From Microcaldota archaeon (GTDB taxonomy: Archaea > Micrarchaeota > Micrarchaeia > Micrarchaeales > Micrarchaeaceae): 7,027 bases of DNA. The DNA is taken from contig JAJZXZ010000019.1 of the NCBI GenBank assembly GCA_021806185.1, positions 1 to 7,027 of the forward strand, in the 5' to 3' direction. Positions 1-4,998 of this stretch are shown here, piece after piece; position 1 is the first letter of the stretch; each line of letters starts with the position of its first letter. The position numbers were made by a program, and so were the translations under genes. The notes beneath the pieces were generated by a model, which had not been told where the DNA came from, searched no databases, and saw nothing but the letters and a program-made list of their open reading frames with translations.

Positions 1-1
1 T

Positions 2-277
2 TATGATGAGCTGATGCGCATCCACTCGTGCCTCAAGGAGAGCGCGGACCGCATCGGCATAAAGACCGATGGGAGGGAATTCGCCGCGCATGCGACTATA
101 GCGAGGGTCAAAAACCCCAGCGACGACGACATCGACTACATCAGGGGCTTCATAGCCAGCCACTCGGAGGACGCGCTGGGCGATTTTACGTGCAGCGAGA
201 TAAGGCTTAAGGAGAGCACGCTCAAGGAGAAAGGTCCGGCATATACGGACATCTTCGTCAAGAGGCTAGGGCCGTAA
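2..277 (+). CDS. thpR: RNA 2',3'-cyclic phosphodiesterase (ThpR / '2'-5' RNA ligase' family), C-terminal part
   Basis: The reading frame is open from the window edge, so the N-terminal half and the start lie outside; 91 residues are visible. It has the second HxT motif of the 2H phosphoesterase fold, read as HATIARV (His at visible residue 30, Thr at 32, codons near 89-97), preceded by a GREFAAH segment equivalent to the family's 'FxPHxTxAR'. Further on comes LKESTLKEKGPAYTDI, matching the family's 'STLxxxGPxY' C-terminal strand. Known members hydrolyse 2',3'-cyclic phosphates on RNA ends and show 2'-5' ligase activity in vitro; in archaea the gene is often near tRNA-processing genes. The first HxT motif cannot be checked. 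The stop TAA at 275-277 touches the stop codon of the convergent minus-strand gene. An upstream-extended partial gene is more likely than a short gene starting at the ATG at 14, because the frame stays open to the edge with family-like sequence. Confidence 0.85.
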   Translation, partial: YDELMRIHSCLKESADRIGIKTDGREFAAHATIARVKNPSDDDIDYIRGFIASHSEDALGDFTCSEIRLKESTLKEKGPAYTDIFVKRLGP

Positions 278-868
278 CTATTTGCCGGATAGGGATCTCT
301 CGAACTGCTCGATCGTCGTGCTATTGGAGAGCTCGCCAGGCCTGTATATCCTGTCGAGGAGGAGCACGTTGTAGCTCATGCCGCTGCTTATGTCGATGGC
401 TATGTGCCTGAGCTGCTTGCCGAACAGGTCTATCTCGAAGAGAGGGAGCCTGCTCTTTTCTATGAATTCCGATACAGTGTAAACAGAGTCGCGGTTCTGC
501 CCGTCCTGCATGCCTATAATCCTGGCTTCGAAGTTTGCCCGCTTCACCGATTTCACAAATCTTTCGAACCTGACGCGCAGATCGTCAGTGAAGTAGAGGA
601 AGCGAGCGGCGGCCATGCTCCTGGTGTTGACATCGTATACGCTCATCAGCATATCGTAGCTCAGCTGCGTTGCGGCCGCATACCTCCTGTCTGTCTGCTT
701 GTAGCGGCCGATGGAGAAGAAGTCCCCAACCTTGAGGTATGTGCAGTTTGAATACTTGTCGATCTTCGACTTTGAGATGTGAGGCCTAGCCTTGAAGCTC
801 CTCAAGTACTCCCCGGCACCGAACCCGCTGCCGTGCATCTCCTCAAACAAGGCGTTTTCGAAGCTCAA
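278..868 (-). CDS. Uncharacterised soluble protein, 196 residues
   Basis: I do not recognise the family. The protein has no signal peptide or membrane segment, one cysteine and no obvious nucleotide-binding or metal motif. The N-terminal third is rich in Lys, Tyr and Ser. The middle (about residues 75-115) looks mostly helical and basic. The C-terminal part (about 130-180) has alternating hydrophobic stretches, such as RLPLFEIDLFG and YNVLLLDRIYRPGEL, suggesting an alpha/beta domain. Composition and codon use match the neighbours, so it is very probably a real gene. The open frame begins at a TTG (868) directly after an in-frame TGA; GGTG lies 5 bases before it and could be a ribosome binding site. 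The first ATG is at 838, preceded directly by GAGGAG, which is too close to serve as a normal site, so the start is uncertain. A TATA-like element at 888-899 lies upstream. The gene is divergent from rpoD and convergent with thpR. Confidence 0.72.
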   Translation of the reverse strand: MSFENALFEEMHGSGFGAGEYLRSFKARPHISKSKIDKYSNCTYLKVGDFFSIGRYKQTDRRYAAATQLSYDMLMSVYDVNTRSMAAARFLYFTDDLRVRFERFVKSVKRANFEARIIGMQDGQNRDSVYTVSEFIEKSRLPLFEIDLFGKQLRHIAIDISSGMSYNVLLLDRIYRPGELSNSTTIEQFERSLSGK

Positions 869-887
869 TCACACACCGAGTGCTATC

Positions 888-920
888 TTTTTATATATTC
901 CCGTGGTAATTTAATAGCTA
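888..920. promoter_or_regulatory. Divergent AT-rich promoter region between the 196-residue gene and rpoD
   Basis: Two TATA-like elements occur: TTTTTATATATT (888-899) and TTTAATA (about 910-917). On the minus strand, the first lies about 26 bases from the TTG at 868. On the plus strand, the second would place transcription start near 940, giving a leader of about 13 bases before the rpoD ATG at 953. Which box serves which strand is inferred only from spacing. Confidence 0.5.
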
Positions 921-952
921 TTTGTGACAGCCACGACGCTCAGGCGGTTTTT

Positions 953-1528
953 ATGAAAATAGAAGTTATAGAAGACAAAGGCAACGCCTTCAGATTTGTG
1001 CTGAAAGAATCAACCAGTGCATACGCGAATGCGTTGAAGAGGACGGCTACCGGCAGCGTGCCGACCTTTGCGATAGACAAAGTCACCTTCTATGAGAACT
1101 CGAGCGCCATATTCGATGAATATATAGCTCACAGGATGGGGCTGGTCCCCCTCGCCACTCCGCTGAAGGGCTACAAGGCAGACGACGAGATCCTTTTCAC
1201 GATGGACGAGACAGGCCCGAAGACTGTGTATTCAAGGGATATCGAGTCGTCGGACAAGGAGGTGAGGGTGGCGAATGAGAGTATCCCGATAATAAAGCTC
1301 GGGGAGAACCAGCGCGTAAGGGCGGAGGCGAAGGCGAGGCTTGGCATAGGGATGGAGCACGCAAAGTTCCAGCCTGGGCTAGTGGCGTACGAGCAGAAGG
1401 ACGACAGCACGTTCGAGTTTTACGTTGAATCGTTTGGCCAGATGCCGCCGAGGCAAATTATTAATAAGGCTTTCGACGTGATAGAAGAGCGCCTTCATGA
1501 GCTCTCATCCGGCGTAAAGAAGCTTTAG
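953..1528 (+). CDS. rpoD: DNA-directed RNA polymerase subunit D (RpoD/Rpo3), compact form without the D3 domain
   Basis: RpoD is the archaeal counterpart of bacterial alpha and eukaryotic RPB3; with RpoL it forms the platform on which RNA polymerase assembles. Family hallmarks are present: VPTFAIDKVTFYENSSAIFDE and YIAHRMGLVPLAT (about residues 36-70, the core alpha motif), LGIGMEHAKFQPGLVAY (130-146), and FYVESFGQMPPRQII (156-170) before the C-terminal dimerisation helix. Length is 191 residues, against roughly 250-265 in Thermococcus, Haloferax or Sulfolobus. The shortfall lies between HAKFQP and FYVES, where the ferredoxin-like D3 domain (with 4Fe-4S cysteines in some archaea) normally sits; only about a dozen residues remain and the protein has no cysteine. 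The frame stays open upstream to 779, but homology begins at the ATG at 953, preceded by GGCGGT (943-948), a weak Shine-Dalgarno match. The stop TAG (1526-1528) is immediately followed by tRNA-Leu. Confidence 0.95.
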   Translation: MKIEVIEDKGNAFRFVLKESTSAYANALKRTATGSVPTFAIDKVTFYENSSAIFDEYIAHRMGLVPLATPLKGYKADDEILFTMDETGPKTVYSRDIESSDKEVRVANESIPIIKLGENQRVRAEAKARLGIGMEHAKFQPGLVAYEQKDDSTFEFYVESFGQMPPRQIINKAFDVIEERLHELSSGVKKL

Positions 1529-1615
1529 GCGGAGGTGGCAGAGCTTGGCCAAATGCGCAGGACTGAGGCTCCTGTGTCTTCAGTGACTGCTAGGGTTCAA
1601 ATCCCTACCTCCGCA
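1529..1615 (+). tRNA. tRNA-Leu, anticodon GAG
   Basis: This is a class II cloverleaf. The 7-bp acceptor stem pairs 1529-1535 (GCGGAGG) with 1608-1614 (CCTCCGC) perfectly, and the discriminator is A1615. A short D stem (GCA/TGC) closes a loop with GG. The anticodon stem CAGGA/TCCTG (1558-1562/1570-1574) holds loop CTGAGGC with anticodon GAG at 1565-1567, reading CUC and CUU leucine codons. The long variable arm (1575-1590) has a GTC/GAC stem, and the T arm is TAGGG-TTCAAAT-CCCTA (1591-1607). CCA is not encoded and there is no intron. The gene abuts the rpoD stop codon with no spacer and ends 11 bases before the rpl18e ATG, so it is very likely co-transcribed. A tRNA-Leu ahead of eL18 is also known from the Haloarcula marismortui S9 operon. 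Confidence 0.96.
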
Positions 1616-1626
1616 AATGTGGTACG

Positions 1627-1977
1627 ATGAAAACGAATGCCGAAAGAAGCGATGTAAAGGAGTGGCTCGATGTCCTTAGCAGGGCGGCTGGGCAGGACAG
1701 ATCCCCGAAGCTCTGGAAGCGGGTGCACCATCTGGTTAGCGTTCCTGCAAGGCGGAGGGCGAGCGTCAACATATACAAGATAAACAAACACACGAAGGAC
1801 GGCGATAATGTGGTGGTGCCGGGCAAGGTGCTCTCTGTCGGAATGATGGACCATAAGGTGAACATTGCCGCTCTCGAATACTCAAAGAAGGCAGAGGCGC
1901 TCCTTTCCGGAGCTAGCTGCAGAATGGTGAAGATAAGCGAGATGATAGGCCAAAAGAGGGTAAGTGTAATCATATAA
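1627..1977 (+). CDS. rpl18e: Large ribosomal subunit protein eL18 (L18e)
   Basis: eL18 is a 50S protein shared by archaea and eukaryotes and structurally related to bacterial L15. The 116-residue length is normal for archaea. Recognisable segments are PARRRASVNIYKINKHT (about 41-57), DNVVVPGKVLSVGMM (60-74), VNIAALEYSKKAEALL (78-93) and a C-terminal KRVSVII. The start is the ATG at 1627, the first in-frame ATG after the tRNA; no strong Shine-Dalgarno is present, only TGTGGTA (1618-1624) in the 11-base leader. If the 3' end of tRNA-Leu is cut by RNase Z, the rpl18e message would begin with this leader. The gene is followed after 12 bases by rpl13. Confidence 0.96.
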   Translation: MKTNAERSDVKEWLDVLSRAAGQDRSPKLWKRVHHLVSVPARRRASVNIYKINKHTKDGDNVVVPGKVLSVGMMDHKVNIAALEYSKKAEALLSGASCRMVKISEMIGQKRVSVII

Positions 1978-1989
1978 CGCGGCGATAGA

Positions 1990-2433
1990 ATGACAGAGAA
2001 GCAGGTAAAGGTATACGATGCAAACGGCAAGGTGCTCGGAAGGCTCGCCAGCGCCGTCGCAAAGGGCCTGCTCAACGGCGAGAGCGCAGTGGTGATAAAC
2101 TCGGAGGGCGCCATAATAAGCGGAAGCAAGCAGGCGATACTCGCGAAGTACAGGAGAAGGGTCAATCTGAAGGAGAAGGCCAATCCAGAGCATTCGCCAT
2201 ACTGGCCCAGAAGGCCAGACCTGCTGGTCAAGCGGATAATACGCGGGATGCTGCCTTACAGGATGCCGCGGGGCAAAGAGGCGTACAGGAGGCTCAGGGT
2301 CTATATCGGAGTACCGGACGAGTTCTCAAAGGCAAAGCCGATAGAGATAGAGACAAGGAAGCCAAGTGATTTATATGTTGGATACGTTACGATATCTGAG
2401 CTTTCAAGGCTTTTAGGATACGAGAAGAGATAA
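1990..2433 (+). CDS. rpl13: Large ribosomal subunit protein uL13
   Basis: uL13 is an early-assembly 50S protein, found in all domains. The 147-residue archaeal/eukaryotic form is clear: VYDANGKVLGRLASAVAK (8-25), the VVINSEGAIISGSK segment (34-47), and the signature RGMLPYRMPRGKEAYRRL (85-102) followed by RVYIGVP. The ATG at 1990 is preceded by GGCGAT (1981-1986), a one-mismatch version of the GGTGAT ribosome binding core, with a 3-base gap. The stop TAA is separated from the rps9 ATG by a single base, which suggests translational coupling. Confidence 0.96.
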   Translation: MTEKQVKVYDANGKVLGRLASAVAKGLLNGESAVVINSEGAIISGSKQAILAKYRRRVNLKEKANPEHSPYWPRRPDLLVKRIIRGMLPYRMPRGKEAYRRLRVYIGVPDEFSKAKPIEIETRKPSDLYVGYVTISELSRLLGYEKR

Positions 2434-2434
2434 G

Positions 2435-2968
2435 ATGGCAGAGCAAGAGCAAGCTGTGCAGGCGCTAGGCGGCAATCCTCTCCAGCAGATGGAGCAGGAG
2501 CAGCAGGCTGCGCCCAAGGCGAGAAGGGACGCTCCGAGGAGGAAGAGCGCTAAGAAGGCGGTGAAGATAGTGCTCGTGAAGAGCAAGCGCAAAGAGGCGA
2601 TAGCCAGGGCATCAGCGAAGGCCGGAAAAGGCAGGATATCGATAAACGGGCGCAGCATAGACTCTATGGAAAACGACGCCTATAGAAGTGCAATAACCGA
2701 GCCGATAAACCTGTCTAGCATAACGAAGGAGTTGGCAGGCAGGATGGAGATGAAGATAAATGCAAAGGGCGGCGGCTCGTCGGGCCAAGCGCAGGCGATA
2801 AGGAGCGCAGTGGCAAAAGCGATCTCAAAGTTCGCAGACACCGACACGGTGAGGAAGGAGTACATGAGATACGACAGGTCGCTGCTTGTTGACGATTACA
2901 GGAGGGTCGAACCCAAGAAGTTCAACGGACCGAAAGCGAGGGCGAGGAACCAGACCTCGTACAGGTGA
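2435..2968 (+). CDS. rps9: Small ribosomal subunit protein uS9 with an extended N-terminus
   Basis: uS9 is a 30S head protein whose C-terminal tail reaches the P-site tRNA. The family core starts near residue 44 ([14 protein letters not shown]), continues through GKGRISING (65-73), a [18 protein letters not shown] segment, [17 protein letters not shown], and ends in the conserved basic tail finishing SYR. The protein is 177 residues, against about 130-135 for typical archaeal uS9. The extra ~43 N-terminal residues are first Gln/Glu-rich ([13 protein letters not shown]) and then Lys/Arg-rich ([14 protein letters not shown]). An internal ATG (codon 19, 2489) would still leave an extension. The ATG at 2435 is favoured because it follows the rpl13 stop by one base. 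The stop TGA (2966-2968) overlaps the rpoN ribosome binding site. Confidence 0.95.
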   Translation: MAEQEQAVQALGGNPLQQMEQEQQAAPKARRDAPRRKSAKKAVKIVLVKSKRKEAIARASAKAGKGRISINGRSIDSMENDAYRSAITEPINLSSITKELAGRMEMKINAKGGGSSGQAQAIRSAVAKAISKFADTDTVRKEYMRYDRSLLVDDYRRVEPKKFNGPKARARNQTSYR

Positions 2969-2969
2969 T
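2963..2969 (+). promoter_or_regulatory. Ribosome binding site of rpoN overlapping the rps9 stop codon
   Basis: AGGTGAT matches the archaeal anti-Shine-Dalgarno target (GGAGGTGATC) at seven positions and contains the TGA stop of rps9. It precedes three consecutive ATG codons (2973, 2976, 2979) by 3, 6 and 9 bases, so it does not by itself settle which is used. Confidence 0.65.
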
Positions 2970-2972
2970 ACC

Positions 2973-3173
2973 ATGATGATGCCAGTCAGATGTTTCAGTT
3001 GCGGCGCTGTTGTAGCCGACAGGTGGGAAGAGTACGATAGGAGGGTCAACAAGGAGCATGAGGACCCTGGCAGGGTGCTCGATGAGCTAGGGGTTAAGAG
3101 GTACTGCTGCAGGAGGATGTTCATAAGCAATGTCGACCTGATTGACGAGTTCATTAAGATTGGAAAGAAATGA
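2973..3173 (+). CDS. rpoN: DNA-directed RNA polymerase subunit N (RpoN/Rpo10)
   Basis: This 66-residue zinc-bundle subunit (RPB10 homologue) helps anchor the D-L assembly platform. The family pattern is complete: [18 protein letters not shown], then [21 protein letters not shown], then VDLIDEFI. The zinc ligands are Cys7 and Cys10 (CxxC) and the adjacent Cys45-Cys46. The N-terminus MMMPVRC aligns with the usual MIIPVRC, which favours the first ATG (2973); the second (2976) has better spacing from the ribosome binding site. The frame is open further upstream (to 2886), but that stretch lies inside rps9 and has no family similarity. In many archaea rpoK follows; here the next gene is tRNA-Pro. 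Confidence 0.96.
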   Translation: MMMPVRCFSCGAVVADRWEEYDRRVNKEHEDPGRVLDELGVKRYCCRRMFISNVDLIDEFIKIGKK

Positions 3174-3210
3174 TGGCAAGGAATAAAAGGGCGAAGAGAC
3201 AAACCTGAAG

Positions 3211-3296
3211 GGGGCCGTCTGCTAGCTTGGTAGGCTTCTACCTTGGGGTGGTAGCGACCCGAGTTCAAAAGGTTTCTGAAAATCTCGGCGGCCCCA
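3211..3296 (+). tRNA. tRNA-Pro, anticodon GGG, with a probable 13-base intron in the T-loop
   Basis: The acceptor stem pairs GGGGCCG (3211-3217) with CGGCCCC (3289-3295), all 7 bp, with discriminator A3296. T8, A14, G15, G18-G19 and A21 are all in place. The D stem is weak: G11-C24, C12-G23 and T13-G22 pair, while position 10-25 is a T-T mismatch. The anticodon stem CTACC/GGTAG (3238-3242/3250-3254) is perfect, with loop TTGGGGT and anticodon GGG at 3245-3247. The T stem CCGAG/CTCGG (3259-3263/3284-3288) is perfect, but its loop (3264-3283) has 20 bases instead of 7. Removing 13 bases gives TTCAAAT, identical to the T-loop of tRNA-Leu in this window. CCA is not encoded. The gene follows rpoN by 37 bases and ends 11 bases before rps2. 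Confidence 0.92.
3270..3282 (+). other. Predicted non-canonical tRNA intron (T-loop, position 59/60)
   Basis: Above the T stem the RNA can form a 3-base bulge (AAT, 3281-3283), a 4-bp helix TTCA/TGAA (3264-3267 with 3277-3280), a second 3-base bulge (AAA, 3268-3270) on the other strand, and a six-base cap GGTTTC. This is the layout of the archaeal bulge-helix-bulge splice motif with the inner helix nearly absent. Symmetric cutting at any position in the two bulges yields the same mature loop; the limits given assume cutting between the second and third bulge bases. The intron is inferred from structure only. Confidence 0.75.
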
Positions 3297-3307
3297 CCTG
3301 TGATAAA

Positions 3308-3946
3308 ATGGAAGAGGAACAGCAACTGTTGGCAAACCAGAACGATTACCTTGAGGCAGGGATACACATCGCCACGAAGATGAGAAGCCCGGGAATGAAA
3401 AAGTTCGTATACAAGGTAAGGGACGACGGCCTGTACCTGCTCGACATTAAGACGATAGACGCGAGGGTCAGGGTCGCCGCGTCGATGATTGCGAGGTATG
3501 CGCCTAAAGACGTGGTCGTAACCGCATCAAGGATTTATGCGATAGCCGCTGCAGAGAGGTTCGCAGAGCTCATCGGAGCGAAGTTCATGAAGGGCAGGGT
3601 CACGCCCGGAGTGTTCACCAACCCGAACAGGGAGGACTTCACGGAGCCGAAGCTTATAGTGATAAGCGACTCAAGGAACGAGAAGCAGGCGGTGAACGAG
3701 GCCAGCAAGGTCAACATGCCGATAATCGCGCTCAGCGACACGGACAACTCAACGAAGTTCATCGACCTCGTGATACCATGCAACAACCGCGGGCGCAAAT
3801 CTCTCGCCTTCATATACTACCTGATGGCGAGAGAGGTACTAAAGAATAGGGGAGAGATAAAGGCAGACCAGGAGTTCAACCACTCTATGGCAGAGTTCGA
3901 GGCCAAGGTGGAGGCCAAGCAGCTGAAGCAGGAGGCTGCGGCATAG
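3308..3946 (+). CDS. rps2: Small ribosomal subunit protein uS2
   Basis: uS2 is a 30S protein at the head-body junction. At 212 residues it has the archaeal length. Diagnostic stretches are AGIHIATKMRSPGMKKFVY (17-35), the FMKGRVTPGVFTNP region (93-106), AVNEASKVNMPIIALSDTDN (128-147) and VIPCNNRGRKSLAFIYYLMAREVL (155-178). The C-terminus is a charged Glu/Lys/Ala tail. The start is the ATG at 3308, just after the tRNA; the frame stays open through the tRNA to 3227, but that part is not protein-like. GTGAT (3300-3304) in the 11-base leader is a plausible Shine-Dalgarno core, 3 bases from the ATG. In many archaea enolase precedes rps2; here tRNA-Pro does. Confidence 0.96.
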   Translation: MEEEQQLLANQNDYLEAGIHIATKMRSPGMKKFVYKVRDDGLYLLDIKTIDARVRVAASMIARYAPKDVVVTASRIYAIAAAERFAELIGAKFMKGRVTPGVFTNPNREDFTEPKLIVISDSRNEKQAVNEASKVNMPIIALSDTDNSTKFIDLVIPCNNRGRKSLAFIYYLMAREVLKNRGEIKADQEFNHSMAEFEAKVEAKQLKQEAAA

Positions 3947-4005
3947 ATACACTGCGGGAAAACCGGATGCCGGCGAGCTCAGGAGCCCCTACTGATGCAT
4001 ATAGG
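3947..4005. other. Short convergent intergenic gap between rps2 and the UbiA gene
   Basis: These 59 bases separate two convergent stop codons. No T-rich archaeal terminator tract or convincing hairpin is visible. An 8-base repeat ATGCCGGC occurs at 3967-3974 and again at 4010-4017, the second copy inside the UbiA C-terminal codons; it is too short to interpret. Confidence 0.5.
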
Positions 4006-4875
4006 TCATATGCCGGCAAACAGGATGGGCGAGACGAGATACCCCAAAAGTGCGAGCCCCATCGCAGCCAGGCTTACATTCCTTGCGATCGCGTACGTTC
4101 TGTGATCTATCCTCATCATGCACGAGATAGCCACATACGCCAGAAGTGCGTCAGCTGCCGCTATAGGGGCAAGGTAATACAGGTTGAACCTGAACGGGAA
4201 GATGAAGAAGAAGAGGAACACGCTTATCAGTATCGCCTCGAGATAGAGCACGAACGCGAGCTGCGCCGCCGTCACCTTGTTTATGTAGCGGAGCAGGTTC
4301 CTGCTCCCGCGCGCTTTGACATCCCCACGGTAATCGCGTATCATGCCGTGTATCTCCCTAGCAAGGCCGCTCAGGAATACGATGAAGAAGATGGCGACTA
4401 TGCCTGGCCGCAGCGCATCGACCACGACGAGATTGCCGAATATGAATGGTATCGCCATCGCGAAAGCTATGTACATGTTGCCCAGCAGAAGCGTGTCCTT
4501 CAGCCTATAGCTGTAGAGGAATGCCAACGCGCCAAAGACTACAGCTATCGCGAACGCATACGCGTTTATGAACGCGCTTGCAGCCAAGCCTATTAGCATG
4601 CATATCACCGAGATGTGAAGGGCGGATCTCCTGCTGATCTCGCCTCCGGTTATCGGCCTGTCGAACCTCCTGTTCGCCCTGTCGGATTCCACGTCAAAAT
4701 AGTCGTTTATGGCGAAGGACGACATGCTGATGAATACCGGTGCGACAAGGCTAAGCGCAAGCGCTATCGGCCCCGGCAGCCCGGAAGAGATGAGCTCAGC
4801 CGCTATCACAGCCACTACGAGCATCACGCTGTGCTCTATCCTCGTAAGCCTGAAAAATGCGCTGATCTTGCCCAT
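4006..4875 (-). CDS. UbiA-family prenyltransferase, probably (S)-2,3-di-O-geranylgeranylglyceryl phosphate synthase
   Basis: This 289-residue integral membrane protein has about eight to nine hydrophobic segments. The first Asp-rich motif is NDYFDVESD (residues 57-65) followed by NRRFDRPITGGEIS, and the second is REIHGMIRDYRGD (173-185); both bind the Mg2+-diphosphate of the prenyl donor. The N-terminal FFRLTRIEHSVML corresponds to the substrate-pocket helix of the family. The motif NDYFDxExDxxNRxxRPIxxG and the archaeal setting favour the second ether-bond-forming step of archaeal membrane lipid synthesis: transfer of geranylgeranyl to geranylgeranylglyceryl phosphate. Other UbiA roles (menaquinone or heme side-chain prenylation) cannot be excluded. 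The ATG at 4875 is the only sensible start, since upstream an in-frame TAA closes the frame and the conserved helix begins by residue 7. No well-spaced TATA box or ribosome binding site was found. Confidence 0.88.
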   Translation of the reverse strand: MGKISAFFRLTRIEHSVMLVVAVIAAELISSGLPGPIALALSLVAPVFISMSSFAINDYFDVESDRANRRFDRPITGGEISRRSALHISVICMLIGLAASAFINAYAFAIAVVFGALAFLYSYRLKDTLLLGNMYIAFAMAIPFIFGNLVVVDALRPGIVAIFFIVFLSGLAREIHGMIRDYRGDVKARGSRNLLRYINKVTAAQLAFVLYLEAILISVFLFFFIFPFRFNLYYLAPIAAADALLAYVAISCMMRIDHRTYAIARNVSLAAMGLALLGYLVSPILFAGI

Positions 4876-4968
4876 CGGAAAACCAAATCTTTAACCCCTG
4901 GCTCAAGAAATCCCCGCATTTCAATGCGCAGATCAACAGGGCCGATACGAATCATGTTATGTAGCAAG

Positions 4969-4977
4969 TATATAAAT
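4969..4977 (+). promoter_or_regulatory. TATA box for a leaderless transcript starting at 4999
   Basis: TATATAAAT is centred at 4973, 26 bases before the A of the ATG at 4999. This is the standard archaeal TATA-to-start distance, so the predicted transcript would begin at or next to that start codon. It is the best TATA box in the window. Confidence 0.7.
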
Positions 4978-4998
4978 ATGAATCTCAATACCTGTTTT

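Noticed and set aside
404..751. Plus-strand 115-codon open frame inside the minus-strand unknown gene.
   Set aside because: No promoter or ribosome binding site was seen, and the composition is typical of a shadow frame. The minus-strand frame is longer and more protein-like.
779..952. An extended N-terminus for RpoD from the open frame beginning at 779.
   Set aside because: It overlaps the divergent gene and the promoter region. Family similarity begins at the ATG at 953.
3227..3307. An extended N-terminus for uS2 running through the tRNA.
   Set aside because: The extra codons coincide with the tRNA-Pro cloverleaf. The uS2 family start fits the ATG at 3308.
3967..4017. Direct repeat ATGCCGGC at 3967-3974 and 4010-4017 as an attachment site or mobile-element boundary.
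   Set aside because: Eight bases containing a palindrome are expected by chance at this base composition, and no integrase or element lies between or beside the copies.
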